The translations under genes and the position numbers were made by a program. The notes under the pieces are model-generated. The model made no database searches, had not been told where the DNA came from, and saw nothing but the letters and a program-made list of their open reading frames with translations. From assembly GCF_025823185.1 (NCBI RefSeq), contig NZ_JACKVK010000008.1, forward strand, positions 1,228,312 through 1,292,311: a stretch of DNA of 64,000 nucleotides, given 5' to 3'. The stretch comes from Mycobacterium yunnanensis (GTDB lineage: Bacteria > Actinomycetota > Actinomycetes > Mycobacteriales > Mycobacteriaceae). How positions within the stretch are numbered: the first letter of the stretch is position 1; each line of letters starts with the position of its first letter. Below, one piece after another: positions 17,258 through 25,563 of the stretch.

Positions 17258-18907
17258 GTGATCTGGGGCTCGCGCCGACGCATCCGGAGCCGCTCGGCTC
17301 CGATGTTGCGCGGCCTGGGCACGCTGGGCCGAGCGCTCGGCTTCGCCTGGCGTCGCTCTCTGCAACTGCGGGTGGTGACGCTCACCATCGGGTTGTCGTT
17401 GGCCGTCCTCATGGTGCTCGGCTTCGTGCTGACCAGTCAGATCACCGACCGCATCCTCGAATCCAAGGTGCGTGCGGCCACCGAGGAGATCGAGCGAGCC
17501 AGCACGACCGTCAGCGGAATCGTCGGCGGCGAGGAAACGCGGTCGCTCGACAGCAGTCTCCAATTGGCGCGCAACACGCTCGTCGACCGCAAGGTCGACT
17601 CGGGCGCGGGACTCGCCGGTGCCTTCGACGCGGTGCTGGTGGTACCGGGTGACGGCCCGCGGGCCGCGACTGCGGCGGGACCGGTGCAGCAGATCCCGCC
17701 CGCCCTGCGCGACTTCGTCAAGGCCGGCCAGGTCAGCTACCAGTACGCGGTGGTGAACACCGACGGTTTCTCCGGGCCGGCACTCATCGTCGGCAGTCCG
17801 ACGACCTCGTCGGTCACCAATCTCGAGCTGTACCTGATCTTTCCGCTGAACAACGAGGAGAGCACCATCGCGTTGGTGCGCGGAACGATGGCCACCGGTG
17901 GCATCGTCCTCCTCGGACTCCTCGCTGCCATCGCGCTACTGGTGGCTCGTCAGATCGTGCTGCCGGTGCGGTCGGCGTCGCGGATCGCCGAACGGTTCGC
18001 CGAAGGTCACCTGACCGAGCGCATGCCGGTGCGTGGTGAAGACGACATGGCCCGGCTTGCGGTGTCGTTCAACGACATGGCCGAAAGTCTGTCGCGGCAG
18101 ATCACCCAGCTCGAGGAGTTCGGAAATCTGCAGCGCCGCTTCACCTCCGACGTCAGCCACGAGCTGCGCACCCCGCTGACCACCGTGCGCATGGCCGCCG
18201 ACCTCATCTACGACCACAGCGACGACCTCGAACCCGCGCTGCGGCGCGCCACCGAGTTGATGGTCAGCGAGCTGGACCGCTTCGAGACGCTGCTGAGCGA
18301 TCTGCTCGAGATTTCGCGCCACGACGCGGGCGTGGCCGAGTTGTCCGTGGAGTCCGAGGATTTGCGGCTGACGGTGGGCAGCGCCCTGGAGAACGTCGGT
18401 CATCTCGCCAAGGACGCGTCGGTCGAACTGGTGGTGGACATGCCAACCGAGGCGGTCGTCGCCGAGGTCGACTCGCGACGGGTGGAACGCATTTTGCGCA
18501 ACCTGATCGCGAACGCGATCGACCACGCCGAGCGAAAGCCGGTGCGGATTCGGATGGCGGCCGACGAGGACACCGTTGCGGTCACGGTGCGCGACTACGG
18601 CGTCGGGCTGCGGCCCGGTGAGGAGAAGTTGGTGTTCAGCCGGTTCTGGCGGTCGGACCCCTCGCGGGTGCGCCGCTCCGGCGGCACCGGTCTCGGACTG
18701 GCCATCTCCATCGAGGACGCGCGCCTGCATCAGGGCCGGCTCGAGGCGTGGGGCGAGCCGGGCAAGGGTGCCTGCTTCCGGCTGACCCTGCCGTTGGTGC
18801 GCGGTCACAAGGTGACGGCAAGTCCCTTGCCGCTCAAGCCCATTGGACAGGACAAGCCGTCGGCGGCGCCGGCACGGGACCGCGAGACCGCAGGGGAGCG
18901 CGCGTGA
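17258..18907 (+). CDS. mtrB: Sensor histidine kinase MtrB
   Basis: A 549-residue membrane kinase. TM1 is about 37-59 ([20 protein letters not shown]), followed by an extracytoplasmic sensor region to about 208, TM2 about 211-230 and HAMP ([19 protein letters not shown]). The DHp box has phospho-His about 301 ([12 protein letters not shown]). The N, G1 and G2 ATP boxes are present ([25 protein letters not shown]). It phosphorylates MtrA. GTG 17258 start; its stop overlaps lpqB (GTGA), supporting an mtrA-mtrB-lpqB operon. Confidence 0.97.
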   Translation: MIWGSRRRIRSRSAPMLRGLGTLGRALGFAWRRSLQLRVVTLTIGLSLAVLMVLGFVLTSQITDRILESKVRAATEEIERASTTVSGIVGGEETRSLDSSLQLARNTLVDRKVDSGAGLAGAFDAVLVVPGDGPRAATAAGPVQQIPPALRDFVKAGQVSYQYAVVNTDGFSGPALIVGSPTTSSVTNLELYLIFPLNNEESTIALVRGTMATGGIVLLGLLAAIALLVARQIVLPVRSASRIAERFAEGHLTERMPVRGEDDMARLAVSFNDMAESLSRQITQLEEFGNLQRRFTSDVSHELRTPLTTVRMAADLIYDHSDDLEPALRRATELMVSELDRFETLLSDLLEISRHDAGVAELSVESEDLRLTVGSALENVGHLAKDASVELVVDMPTEAVVAEVDSRRVERILRNLIANAIDHAERKPVRIRMAADEDTVAVTVRDYGVGLRPGEEKLVFSRFWRSDPSRVRRSGGTGLGLAISIEDARLHQGRLEAWGEPGKGACFRLTLPLVRGHKVTASPLPLKPIGQDKPSAAPARDRETAGERA

Positions 18908-20673
18908 GACGCGCGCTGATCGCCGTCGCGTGGTTGTTGGCTCTGGCGATGGTGATGACCGGGTGTGCGGGAGTGCCCAGTTCGTCGGCGCCCCAAGCGC
19001 TCGGCACCATGGACCGTCCAGCACCCCCGAGCCTGCCGACTCCGACTCCCAACATGGACCCCGACGTCCTGCTGCGGGAATTCCTCAAGGCGACGGCCGA
19101 CCCCGCCAACCGGCACCTGGCCGCTCGTCAGTTCCTCACCGAGTCCGCGTCCAGCGGCTGGGACGACGCAGGCAGCGCCCTGCTGATCGACCGGGTGGTG
19201 TTCGTCGAAACGCGCCAGCCCGAACGTGTTTCGGTGACGATGAAGGCCGACATCCTCGGCTCCCTGTCCGACATGGGGGTGTTCGAGACCGGCGACGGCG
19301 CGCTGCCCGACCCGGGGCCGATCGAGCTGGTGAAGACTCCTGGCGGCTGGCGGATCGACAAGCTGCCCAACGGTGTCTTCCTGGACTGGCAGCAGTTCCT
19401 CGCGACCTACAAGCGCAGCACCCTGTACTTCGTCGACCCGACCGGCAAGACCGTCGTCCCCGACCCGCGTTACGTCGCCGTCTCGGACCCCGACCAGCTG
19501 CCGACGGAACTGGTGAGCAAGCTGGTGGCCGGCCCGCGGCCAGAGATGGTCAACACCGTGCGCAACCTGCTGGGCGCGCCCTTGCGGTTGCGGGGGCCGG
19601 TCACGCGCGCGGACGGCGGCAAGACCGGTGTCGGACGGGGGTACGGAGGGGCGCGCGTCGACCTGGAGAACCTGTCGACCACCGACCCTCACTCTCGGCA
19701 ATTGCTTGCCGCGCAGGTCATCTGGACGTTGAACCGGGCCGGTGTCAACGGGCCGTACGTGATCAACGCCGACGGAGCTGCCCTCGACGACCGCTTCGCC
19801 GCGGGATGGAATTCCTCCGACGTCGCGGCTACCGACCCCGGTGCGGACCCCGGGGCTGCCGCGGGACTGCACGCCCTCATCAACGGGTCGCTGGTCTCGC
19901 TCGACGGCCAGAAGGCGCCGCGGGTGGCGGGGTCGTTCGGAAACCTTCCTGGGCAGACGGCGGCGACCCTGTCGCGCAGCGGACAAGAGGTGGCCTCGGT
20001 CGTGACGCTGCGGCCGGGTGCGCCCGACATGGCGTCGTCGCTGTGGATCGGGCAGCTCGGCGGGGATTCCTCGCAGGCCATCGACGGCCGCACGCTGACC
20101 CGTCCGAGTTGGTCGCTCGACGACGCGATCTGGGTGGTGGTGGACGGCAACAACGTCGTCCGCGTCATCCAGGAGGCGGCCTCGGGACAGCCCGCACGCA
20201 TCCCGGTCGACGCGACCGCGGTGTTCACCCGGTATCCCGGCCCCGTCACCGAATTGCAGCTCTCGCGCGACGGCACCCGCGCGGCCATGGTGATCGACGG
20301 TCAGGTCATCCTGGCCGGAGTCGAGCAGACCCAAGGCGGGCTCTACGCGCTGACCTATCCACGACGGCTGGGCTTCGGGCTGGGCGACACCGCGGTGTCG
20401 TTGTCGTGGCGCACCGGTGACGACATCGTCGTCAGCCGCACCGACCCGCAACATCCGGTGTCCTACGTCAACCTCGACGGCGTGAACTCCGACGGACCGA
20501 GCCAAAACCTCCTGGCACCGGTGTCGACCGTGGCGGCCAACCCGTCCACGCTGTACGTCGCGGATCAGCGAGGGGTGCTGCAACTTTCGGGCTCTGCCGC
20601 CGAGAACGACCTGATGTGGGCCGAGGTGCGGCCGTTGATGGTCGCGGGGGCGATCCCGGTGCTCCCCGGCTGA
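18904..20673 (+). CDS. lpqB: Lipoprotein LpqB, MtrB partner
   Basis: A 589-residue secreted lipoprotein. It has an Arg-Arg n-region, a hydrophobic core [14 protein letters not shown] and lipobox-like MTGC, giving a mature N-terminal Cys at about residue 20. A GerMN-type domain ([22 protein letters not shown]) is followed by a C-terminal beta-propeller. LpqB is known to interact with the MtrB extracellular domain and tune MtrA signalling. GTG 18904 overlaps the mtrB stop by four bases. It is the last conserved gene before the accessory ESX cassette. Confidence 0.95.
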   Translation: MRRALIAVAWLLALAMVMTGCAGVPSSSAPQALGTMDRPAPPSLPTPTPNMDPDVLLREFLKATADPANRHLAARQFLTESASSGWDDAGSALLIDRVVFVETRQPERVSVTMKADILGSLSDMGVFETGDGALPDPGPIELVKTPGGWRIDKLPNGVFLDWQQFLATYKRSTLYFVDPTGKTVVPDPRYVAVSDPDQLPTELVSKLVAGPRPEMVNTVRNLLGAPLRLRGPVTRADGGKTGVGRGYGGARVDLENLSTTDPHSRQLLAAQVIWTLNRAGVNGPYVINADGAALDDRFAAGWNSSDVAATDPGADPGAAAGLHALINGSLVSLDGQKAPRVAGSFGNLPGQTAATLSRSGQEVASVVTLRPGAPDMASSLWIGQLGGDSSQAIDGRTLTRPSWSLDDAIWVVVDGNNVVRVIQEAASGQPARIPVDATAVFTRYPGPVTELQLSRDGTRAAMVIDGQVILAGVEQTQGGLYALTYPRRLGFGLGDTAVSLSWRTGDDIVVSRTDPQHPVSYVNLDGVNSDGPSQNLLAPVSTVAANPSTLYVADQRGVLQLSGSAAENDLMWAEVRPLMVAGAIPVLPG

Positions 20674-20730
20674 TCATTGCCGTACAGCTTCCTGTGAATC
20701 AGCTGGCAAAACCGTTCTGATTCAGTGCAT

Positions 20731-20757
20731 TTGACCCTCCGGGCGCCGCGTTACCCT
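20731..20757 (+). promoter_or_regulatory. Candidate promoter of the ESX toxin cassette
   Basis: TTGACC at 20731-20736 and TACCCT at 20752-20757 (15-base spacer) lie upstream of the first WXG100 gene in the 118-base gap after lpqB. The spacer is short, so this is tentative. It would let the cassette be transcribed independently of mtrA-mtrB-lpqB. Confidence 0.3.
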
Positions 20758-20791
20758 GATGTGGTCGTTGACTCAACCGGGGGTGATTTCC

Positions 20792-21094
20792 ATGTCGGAT
20801 CTGCATGTGTCCTCGTCGGTGCTCGCGTCGGTGGCCGGCGAGTTGGAGTCGGTGGCCGACGGTGTGCGCAGCGGGCTCGGCTCACTCGACGGCGAAGTGT
20901 CCGGGCAGCTCGGCCCCGGCTGGTCGGGTGAAGCGGCCGCGGCGTACGACGCGGTGTGGCGGGAATGGCACGCCGGTGCCCAGCAGGTCGTCGACGGTCT
21001 GACGGCCATGTCGGGTCTGCTCCAGGAGGCCGCGCATGCCTACGACGCGGCCGATGCGTCGGGCGCCTCCCGCGTGGCCGGGAGTGGTCTGTGA
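20792..21094 (+). CDS. EsxF-like WXG100 protein with YxxxD secretion motif
   Basis: A 100-residue helical-hairpin protein. W-S-G at residues 44-46 is the turn of the WXG100 fold, and YDAAD at 84-88 fits the YxxxD/E type VII secretion signal. Size and position match EsxF, the first partner of CpnT in M. tuberculosis. ATG 20792 is preceded by GGGGGTG. The stop overlaps the next start (GTGA), so the two small genes are coupled and probably form a heterodimer. No ESX core genes (eccB, eccC, eccD, mycP) lie in the window, so secretion would use an apparatus encoded elsewhere. Confidence 0.88.
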   Translation: MSDLHVSSSVLASVAGELESVADGVRSGLGSLDGEVSGQLGPGWSGEAAAAYDAVWREWHAGAQQVVDGLTAMSGLLQEAAHAYDAADASGASRVAGSGL

Positions 21095-21378
21095 GCGCGT
21101 TCCAGGTGGACCCAGCGGCGCTGTTGACCGTCGTCGACCGGATGGCCGAGTTCGACAGTCACCTCGAGGCGCAGTTGGCCCACGCGGCGGCGTCGGTGGC
21201 GCAGCTGGGTACGGCGTGGCAGGGCGACGCGGGCCAGGCGGAACGCTCTGCGCAGCAGCGGTGGGACGAGGGGGCGCGCGAGATGCGCGAGGCGCTCGCC
21301 CGGCTGCGTCAGATCGCCGAGGGAGCGCACGAGAACTACTCCGGGGCGGCGCAGACCAACGTGCGCAACTGGGGCTAA
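21091..21378 (+). CDS. EsxE-like WXG100 protein
   Basis: A 95-residue WXG100 protein with W-Q-G at residues 43-45 between two predicted helices. The C-terminus (ENYSGAAQTNVRNWG) lacks a YxxxD/E motif, so the upstream partner likely supplies the signal for the pair. GTG 21091 overlaps the preceding stop, and only three bases separate its stop codon from the start of the large toxin gene, the same order as esxF-esxE-cpnT. Identity as EsxE is inferred from order and size. Confidence 0.85.
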   Translation: MSAFQVDPAALLTVVDRMAEFDSHLEAQLAHAAASVAQLGTAWQGDAGQAERSAQQRWDEGAREMREALARLRQIAEGAHENYSGAAQTNVRNWG

Positions 21379-21381
21379 CCG

Positions 21382-23934
21382 GTGACGGCACCCATCTCGG
21401 TGGATCCGTCTGCCCTCGCGGCGATCGGGTCCACCGTCGCCGGTGACGGCGACGCGACAGCCGCCGCGGTGGGTGTGCTGGACGCCGGATTGTCCGGTGC
21501 CGGTGCGATGTTCGGGCACGACGCGGCCGGATTGGTGTTCGCCCAGGGATACACCGCGGCGGGCAAGGCGATCCTGGACGCGGCCGCATCGGCGGTCAAC
21601 GCCGGCCGCCGGGTGGGGTTCGGCATCCGGACCTCGGCGGCAAACTACGGGCACGCCAACGCGTCGTCGACCGTCGGCGGTGGCAGCGCACCGGTGCCGC
21701 CGCCCCCGGCGCCTGCGCCGTTCACCGCGCCCGGGATGCCACCGCCATTCGGAGACGGCATCGCCGCACCTCTGGGATGGGCGCTGGTGGAGTCCTTCGT
21801 CGGCGACGTGTGGCCGGACGGCAATCCGGGGGACTTGCGGGCTGCGGCCGGTGAGTGGAAGTCCTTCGCCGGCAAGCTCACCGGACTGGCCGGTCAGTTC
21901 GAGACCGCCGGGCCGGGCCTGGGCGCCGAACGCATTCCCGAGGCCGGTCAGATGACCGACGCCCTTGGCAAGATCAGTGGTGGCCTCACTGCCATCGCCG
22001 CCGAGGCTCAGAAGTTGGCCACCTCAGTCGACGGGTTCGCCGGCACCGTGGAGGCCACCCAGAATGCGGTCCGCAACCTGTTGCACCAGCTCAGCCCGGC
22101 CGGGGTGCTCGAGACGATCGGCGGCATCTTCACCGGTCACGATCCTCTCGACGAGATCCGCAAGATCGCCCACGAGATCAAGACCGTCCTGGACAACATG
22201 AAGCGGGAGGCGGATGCCTCCATGCAGCTGTTCAACCAGGGCATCAACACCTTGGACTCGGCCACCGATTCGCTCGAGAAGTGGGCGACCAAGGAGTTCA
22301 CCAGTGTCTTCGGCAAGGACGTCGGCGGAGCGCTGGCGTTCGAATTCACCTCGCTGGTCGACGGGTCCGAGGGCGCGGTGAAGTTCGTCGCCGAGACTGC
22401 GCAGGGCATCAGCCAGCTGGACCCCACGCGTTTTCTCTACGACCCGTCCGGCGCGGCGAAGACGTGGGAGGGTCTTGGCGAGGCGGCGGCCGTGGTGACC
22501 AATCCCGCGCTGCTGGTGCAGAAGGTCGTCACCGACCCGCAGGGCAGCCTCGACACGGTCAAGGGCGTCGTCGACTGGAAGGACGTCGAGGCCGGGCACC
22601 CATACCGCGCGCTCGGTTACGACGTCGCCCAGGTCGGCTCGTTCTTCATCCCCGGGGTGGGCGAGGCCGACGCGGCGGCCGACGGTGCGGGCATCGCCGG
22701 GCGGACTGCCTCGGCCGAGGAGCGTTTGGCCGCAGGGGCGGCTCGCGAGGGCGTTACCGGTGCGGCGTCGGAGAGCGTCGCCACCCAGGCTGGTCGCGTC
22801 GCCAAGGACCTCGACGGCATCAAGGTGCCGGAAGGGTCGGCAGCCGTGGCGGCGCCGGGGGAGGGTGCTCCGGTCGGTCGCCCGCCTGTGGACGTCCCCG
22901 CGGGGCCTGCCGAGGCGCCCGGTGGGCGGGCGCCGGTGGAGAGCCCGGCGCCGCACCCGTCGTCCACGGAACCGCCTGTGACCGAGCCGGTTTCGCCGTC
23001 GGCGGCCGAACCCGCGCCGCCGCACTCGGATGCTCCGTCTACCGCGTCACCCCAGGTGTCCGAGCCCGCGCCGGTCGCGGGCGACGAGCCTCCTCGGCCG
23101 CCGTCCGGAGGGGGCTACGAGGCTCCGCCGCCGGCCCGTGAATCGTCGATGCCGATGGGTTCGGGTGATCACGGCGGTGGCGTGACGTCGTCTGTGGGGG
23201 CGGACGACAAGGTGCCGGTCAGTGTCGGAGCGCACAGCGGCGAGATGGGCGAGGGCGCAAGCGCATCCGGGCATGACCTGAGTGGTTCGGGGCACGGCTC
23301 CGGTGACGACGGTGGTGGTCACGGGTCGGGTGGGTCCGATCACGGTGCTGGGGGATCCGGGCACGGCTCTGGGCATGACACTGGACATGGCTCGGATTCG
23401 TCCGGGGACGACCACGGCGGGCATGACGGCGGTGATCATTCAAGTTCGGGCGGTCACGATCCCGTGCACACGGCGACCGGTCTCAACGATGCCTTCAGGA
23501 ATGGGCTACCGACAGAGGACTTGGCGCGGGAGGTCGCTGAGGGGGCGACTCATCACATAGGGGATTCGGATCGGGTCGTGCTCGGCAAGTACGACGGGCA
23601 AGATGGCGGATACATCGGGGAGGCCAGGCACCATGGAGGCATTTACTACGACACGGGTAGGGACGTTTGGGACGCAATCGGAGACGGTCTCTCACCTGCC
23701 CAATCCAAAATTCTGGGCTGGGAAGTGAATGAGCAATTCTTGCGCATGCAGATGGAGCACCAGGTCTCGCGGATCGAATACGTCTTGCCGGACGGCTTCA
23801 ACGATGTCGACCAGGTAGCCAGAGTGCGAAGGGAGACTTTCTCTGCGATGGAGATCAACTTCCTCAACGAGAACGCCGCAAGATTTGGATATGTACGAGA
23901 CGGCAACGCGTGGGTGCTCAAGGATCACAAATGA
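21382..23934 (+). CDS. CpnT-like type VII secreted polymorphic toxin with novel C-terminal tip
   Basis: An 850-residue protein. Residues 1-100 form a WXG100-like helical module. Residues 101-125 are Pro-rich. Residues 126-420 match the CpnT N-terminal domain (VWPDGNPGDLRAAAGEWKSF resembles the CpnT IWPNGD...LRAAA...W block). Residues about 485-590 are a Pro-rich linker and 594-696 a Gly/His/Ser/Asp-rich linker with many G-H repeats. The tip, about 697-850, is not the TNT NAD-glycohydrolase of CpnT. It contains VVLGKYDGQDGGYIGEARHH, YYDTGRDVWDAI and FLNENAARFGY, resembling the CdiA C-terminal RNase (BECR-like) pattern by eye. Codon use shifts in the tip (AGA, TTT, GGA, TAT are frequent). The stop overlaps the next start (ATGA). 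Confidence 0.85.
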   Translation: MTAPISVDPSALAAIGSTVAGDGDATAAAVGVLDAGLSGAGAMFGHDAAGLVFAQGYTAAGKAILDAAASAVNAGRRVGFGIRTSAANYGHANASSTVGGGSAPVPPPPAPAPFTAPGMPPPFGDGIAAPLGWALVESFVGDVWPDGNPGDLRAAAGEWKSFAGKLTGLAGQFETAGPGLGAERIPEAGQMTDALGKISGGLTAIAAEAQKLATSVDGFAGTVEATQNAVRNLLHQLSPAGVLETIGGIFTGHDPLDEIRKIAHEIKTVLDNMKREADASMQLFNQGINTLDSATDSLEKWATKEFTSVFGKDVGGALAFEFTSLVDGSEGAVKFVAETAQGISQLDPTRFLYDPSGAAKTWEGLGEAAAVVTNPALLVQKVVTDPQGSLDTVKGVVDWKDVEAGHPYRALGYDVAQVGSFFIPGVGEADAAADGAGIAGRTASAEERLAAGAAREGVTGAASESVATQAGRVAKDLDGIKVPEGSAAVAAPGEGAPVGRPPVDVPAGPAEAPGGRAPVESPAPHPSSTEPPVTEPVSPSAAEPAPPHSDAPSTASPQVSEPAPVAGDEPPRPPSGGGYEAPPPARESSMPMGSGDHGGGVTSSVGADDKVPVSVGAHSGEMGEGASASGHDLSGSGHGSGDDGGGHGSGGSDHGAGGSGHGSGHDTGHGSDSSGDDHGGHDGGDHSSSGGHDPVHTATGLNDAFRNGLPTEDLAREVAEGATHHIGDSDRVVLGKYDGQDGGYIGEARHHGGIYYDTGRDVWDAIGDGLSPAQSKILGWEVNEQFLRMQMEHQVSRIEYVLPDGFNDVDQVARVRRETFSAMEINFLNENAARFGYVRDGNAWVLKDHK

Positions 23935-24320
23935 CGAAGGAATGGCTCGAAGTCGAGGCTCACATGGGACCGGTGTTCGACCGCTATGGGTTTGTGTCGG
24001 ACGGTGTCAGCAGCGAGCTTGAATATGGTGAGCTGCCTGCGTGGGCTCTCTTCTATGTGCGTGACGATTGCAAGCTCCAGGTGTGCTGGTCGGCGAGGGA
24101 GGGAGGGGTCGACTTCATGCTCGCGCCAGTCAACGCGCCGAATGAACTCGGACTCCGTAATGACGCCAAGTCGTGGCAGTACTTGTTGCTTCTCAGCGAC
24201 TTCGATGAGGGGTTGACCACGCCGTCCTTGGACGCTCCGACCGAAGAATGGTGGGAGTGGCGAAAGGCGCTCTTCGAAGCTCACTTTCCGGCAGCCCATG
24301 CAGCACTCTTGGCTCGCTAG
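23931..24320 (+). CDS. Candidate immunity protein for the CpnT-like toxin
   Basis: A 129-residue acidic, tryptophan-rich cytosolic protein with no signal peptide or membrane segment and no family I recognise. Visible blocks are YGELPAWALFYVRDDCKLQVCW, WQYLLLLSDFDEG and EEWWEWRKALFEAHFP. ATG 23931 overlaps the toxin stop (ATGA). The position directly after the toxin tip, the small size, the acidity and the shared lower-GC codon use are what is expected of a cognate immunity protein. It is not recognisably IFT, the known antitoxin of the TNT domain. Function is inferred from context. Confidence 0.7.
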   Translation: MTKEWLEVEAHMGPVFDRYGFVSDGVSSELEYGELPAWALFYVRDDCKLQVCWSAREGGVDFMLAPVNAPNELGLRNDAKSWQYLLLLSDFDEGLTTPSLDAPTEEWWEWRKALFEAHFPAAHAALLAR

Positions 24321-24645
24321 TGGCAAACCAATAGTGCGTGGACCTGGCCATGACCGCATCCGGAGCCGCCACCCTGGCGTGGCTTTCTCCCCTCCTGGAC
24401 ACGTCGCCCAGTGACTATGCAGGTCCGGTGAGGTAATTCGATGGCCGCCCTTTGTGTTTCGCGCACTAACCCGCGTGACCGCAGCCCCGCCCGCCGGGGC
24501 TGTCGCTGACGGTGGAGGACCGAGACCGGCCGTGTGGCCGCAGCGAGTGTGGAGTTCTTGACGAAGATTGGCCAAGAAAGCGACGACAAGTCCACGCTCG
24601 GCGAGCGGCGCCGGCCCTGTCGGACCCACCGGCCACACTCACCCC
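24321..24645. other. Gene-free scar between the toxin cassette and comF
   Basis: 325 bases without a convincing gene, and AT-richer than the flanks on the cassette side. The longest plus-strand reading I find is a 28-codon ATG frame near 24351-24437 with no recognisable product. A hairpin CAGCCCC-n7-GGGGCTG at 24482-24502 could end cassette transcription but has no T-tract. This may be remnant sequence from exchange of toxin-immunity modules (inference). Confidence 0.5.
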
Positions 24646-25272
24646 ATGCTGCTCGACCTCGTCCTCCCGCTGGAGTGCGGCGGCTGCGGCGCGCCGGGGA
24701 CGCGGTGGTGCCCAACCTGTGCCCAGGCCCTCGCGGTCCACACCGACGAGCCCGTCGTCGTCACCCCGCGCCTCGACCCGGGTGTTCCGGTCTTCTCGCT
24801 CGGCCGGTATGCCGGCTCCCGCCGGGCGGCGATCATCGCGATGAAGGAGCACGGCCGCACCGACCTGGTCGCGCCGCTGGGCGCGGCCGTCGGCGACGGA
24901 GTGGCCCGCCTGCTCGCCTGGGGCGTCGTCGAGGCTCCGCTGACTCTGGTCCCGGCACCCACCCGACGGTCGGCAGCGCGCCGGCGGGGCGGTGACCCCG
25001 TGACGGCCGTTGCGCGCGCCGCCGCCGTCCCCGGAACCACCGTCGTCGCGGCCCTGCGGATGCGGGCCTTCACGCGCGACTCGGTCGGGCTGTCGGCCGG
25101 GCAACGACAGCGAAACATCGAGGGTCGGGTGCGGGTCTGCGCCGACGTGAGCAACGAAGTTCTCGTGCTCGACGACGTCGTGACGACGGGTGCCACGGCA
25201 TGTGAGTCGGTCCGCGTCCTGCAAACCGCCGGAGTGCGAGTTGCCGGCGTCCTCGCCGTGGCGCACGCCTGA
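24646..25272 (+). CDS. comF: ComF family phosphoribosyltransferase-like protein
   Basis: A 208-residue protein. The N-terminus is a small zinc motif (LECGGCGAPGTRWCPTC, Cys at about 11, 14, 22 and 25). The rest is a type I phosphoribosyltransferase fold with the PRPP loop VLVLDDVVTTGATACESV. ComF proteins act in DNA uptake in competent bacteria; the role in mycobacteria is unknown. ATG 24646 gives the conserved MLLDLVLPLECGGCG start. It precedes hpf and secA1 as in M. tuberculosis. Confidence 0.88.
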   Translation: MLLDLVLPLECGGCGAPGTRWCPTCAQALAVHTDEPVVVTPRLDPGVPVFSLGRYAGSRRAAIIAMKEHGRTDLVAPLGAAVGDGVARLLAWGVVEAPLTLVPAPTRRSAARRRGGDPVTAVARAAAVPGTTVVAALRMRAFTRDSVGLSAGQRQRNIEGRVRVCADVSNEVLVLDDVVTTGATACESVRVLQTAGVRVAGVLAVAHA

Positions 25273-25563
25273 TTCAGCTGCGCACGATTACCGCCAGGTC
25301 ATTCCCAGGTGAAGATCGGAAAACACGAGTGCCGAATAAGTGGCACAGGAGGGTGAACACGGACTACCGTCGGGGCCAACCACCCGTGAACTATTCACGG
25401 CGGCGTCCAGAACCAACGGCGCCATCGCCCCAAAAGCGAGGAGGTGAGCACTCGACACCTTGCGCCGCGGGCGGACTTCTTTCGGGCTTCTCTCGGCGCG
25501 CTCCCGTTACATGCCGGCACGCCATCGCGCGTGCGCCGCCGAAGAGGAAGCGAGTTGCCAAGT
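25273..25563 (+). promoter_or_regulatory. hpf upstream region with 17-base palindrome
   Basis: A long leader or promoter region of 291 bases. It contains the inverted repeat CCGTGAA-cta-TTCACGG at 25384-25400. The core GTGA...TCAC resembles CRP/FNR-type sites but its spacer is five bases rather than six, so the regulator is unknown. No gene is supported here. A GTG at 25444 in frame with hpf exists, but its AGGAG abuts it without spacing. Confidence 0.45.

Noticed and set aside
23470..23931. Toxin tip as TNT NAD glycohydrolase of CpnT
   Set aside because: None of the TNT signature segments (for example around YGEPLSRHW or GxxRDPxGxPY) can be found in the C-terminal 150 residues.
24482..24502. 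Hairpin CAGCCCC/GGGGCTG as an intrinsic terminator
   Set aside because: Seven-base stem with no following T-tract; noted only within the scar feature.
24317..24715. Minus-strand frame across the scar after the immunity gene
   Set aside because: Arg/Gly-rich translation, overlaps comF antisense, no Shine-Dalgarno or homology I recognise.
25384..25400. Palindrome before hpf taken as a CRP site
   Set aside because: Spacer between GTGA and TCAC is five bases rather than six, so it does not fit the CRP consensus.
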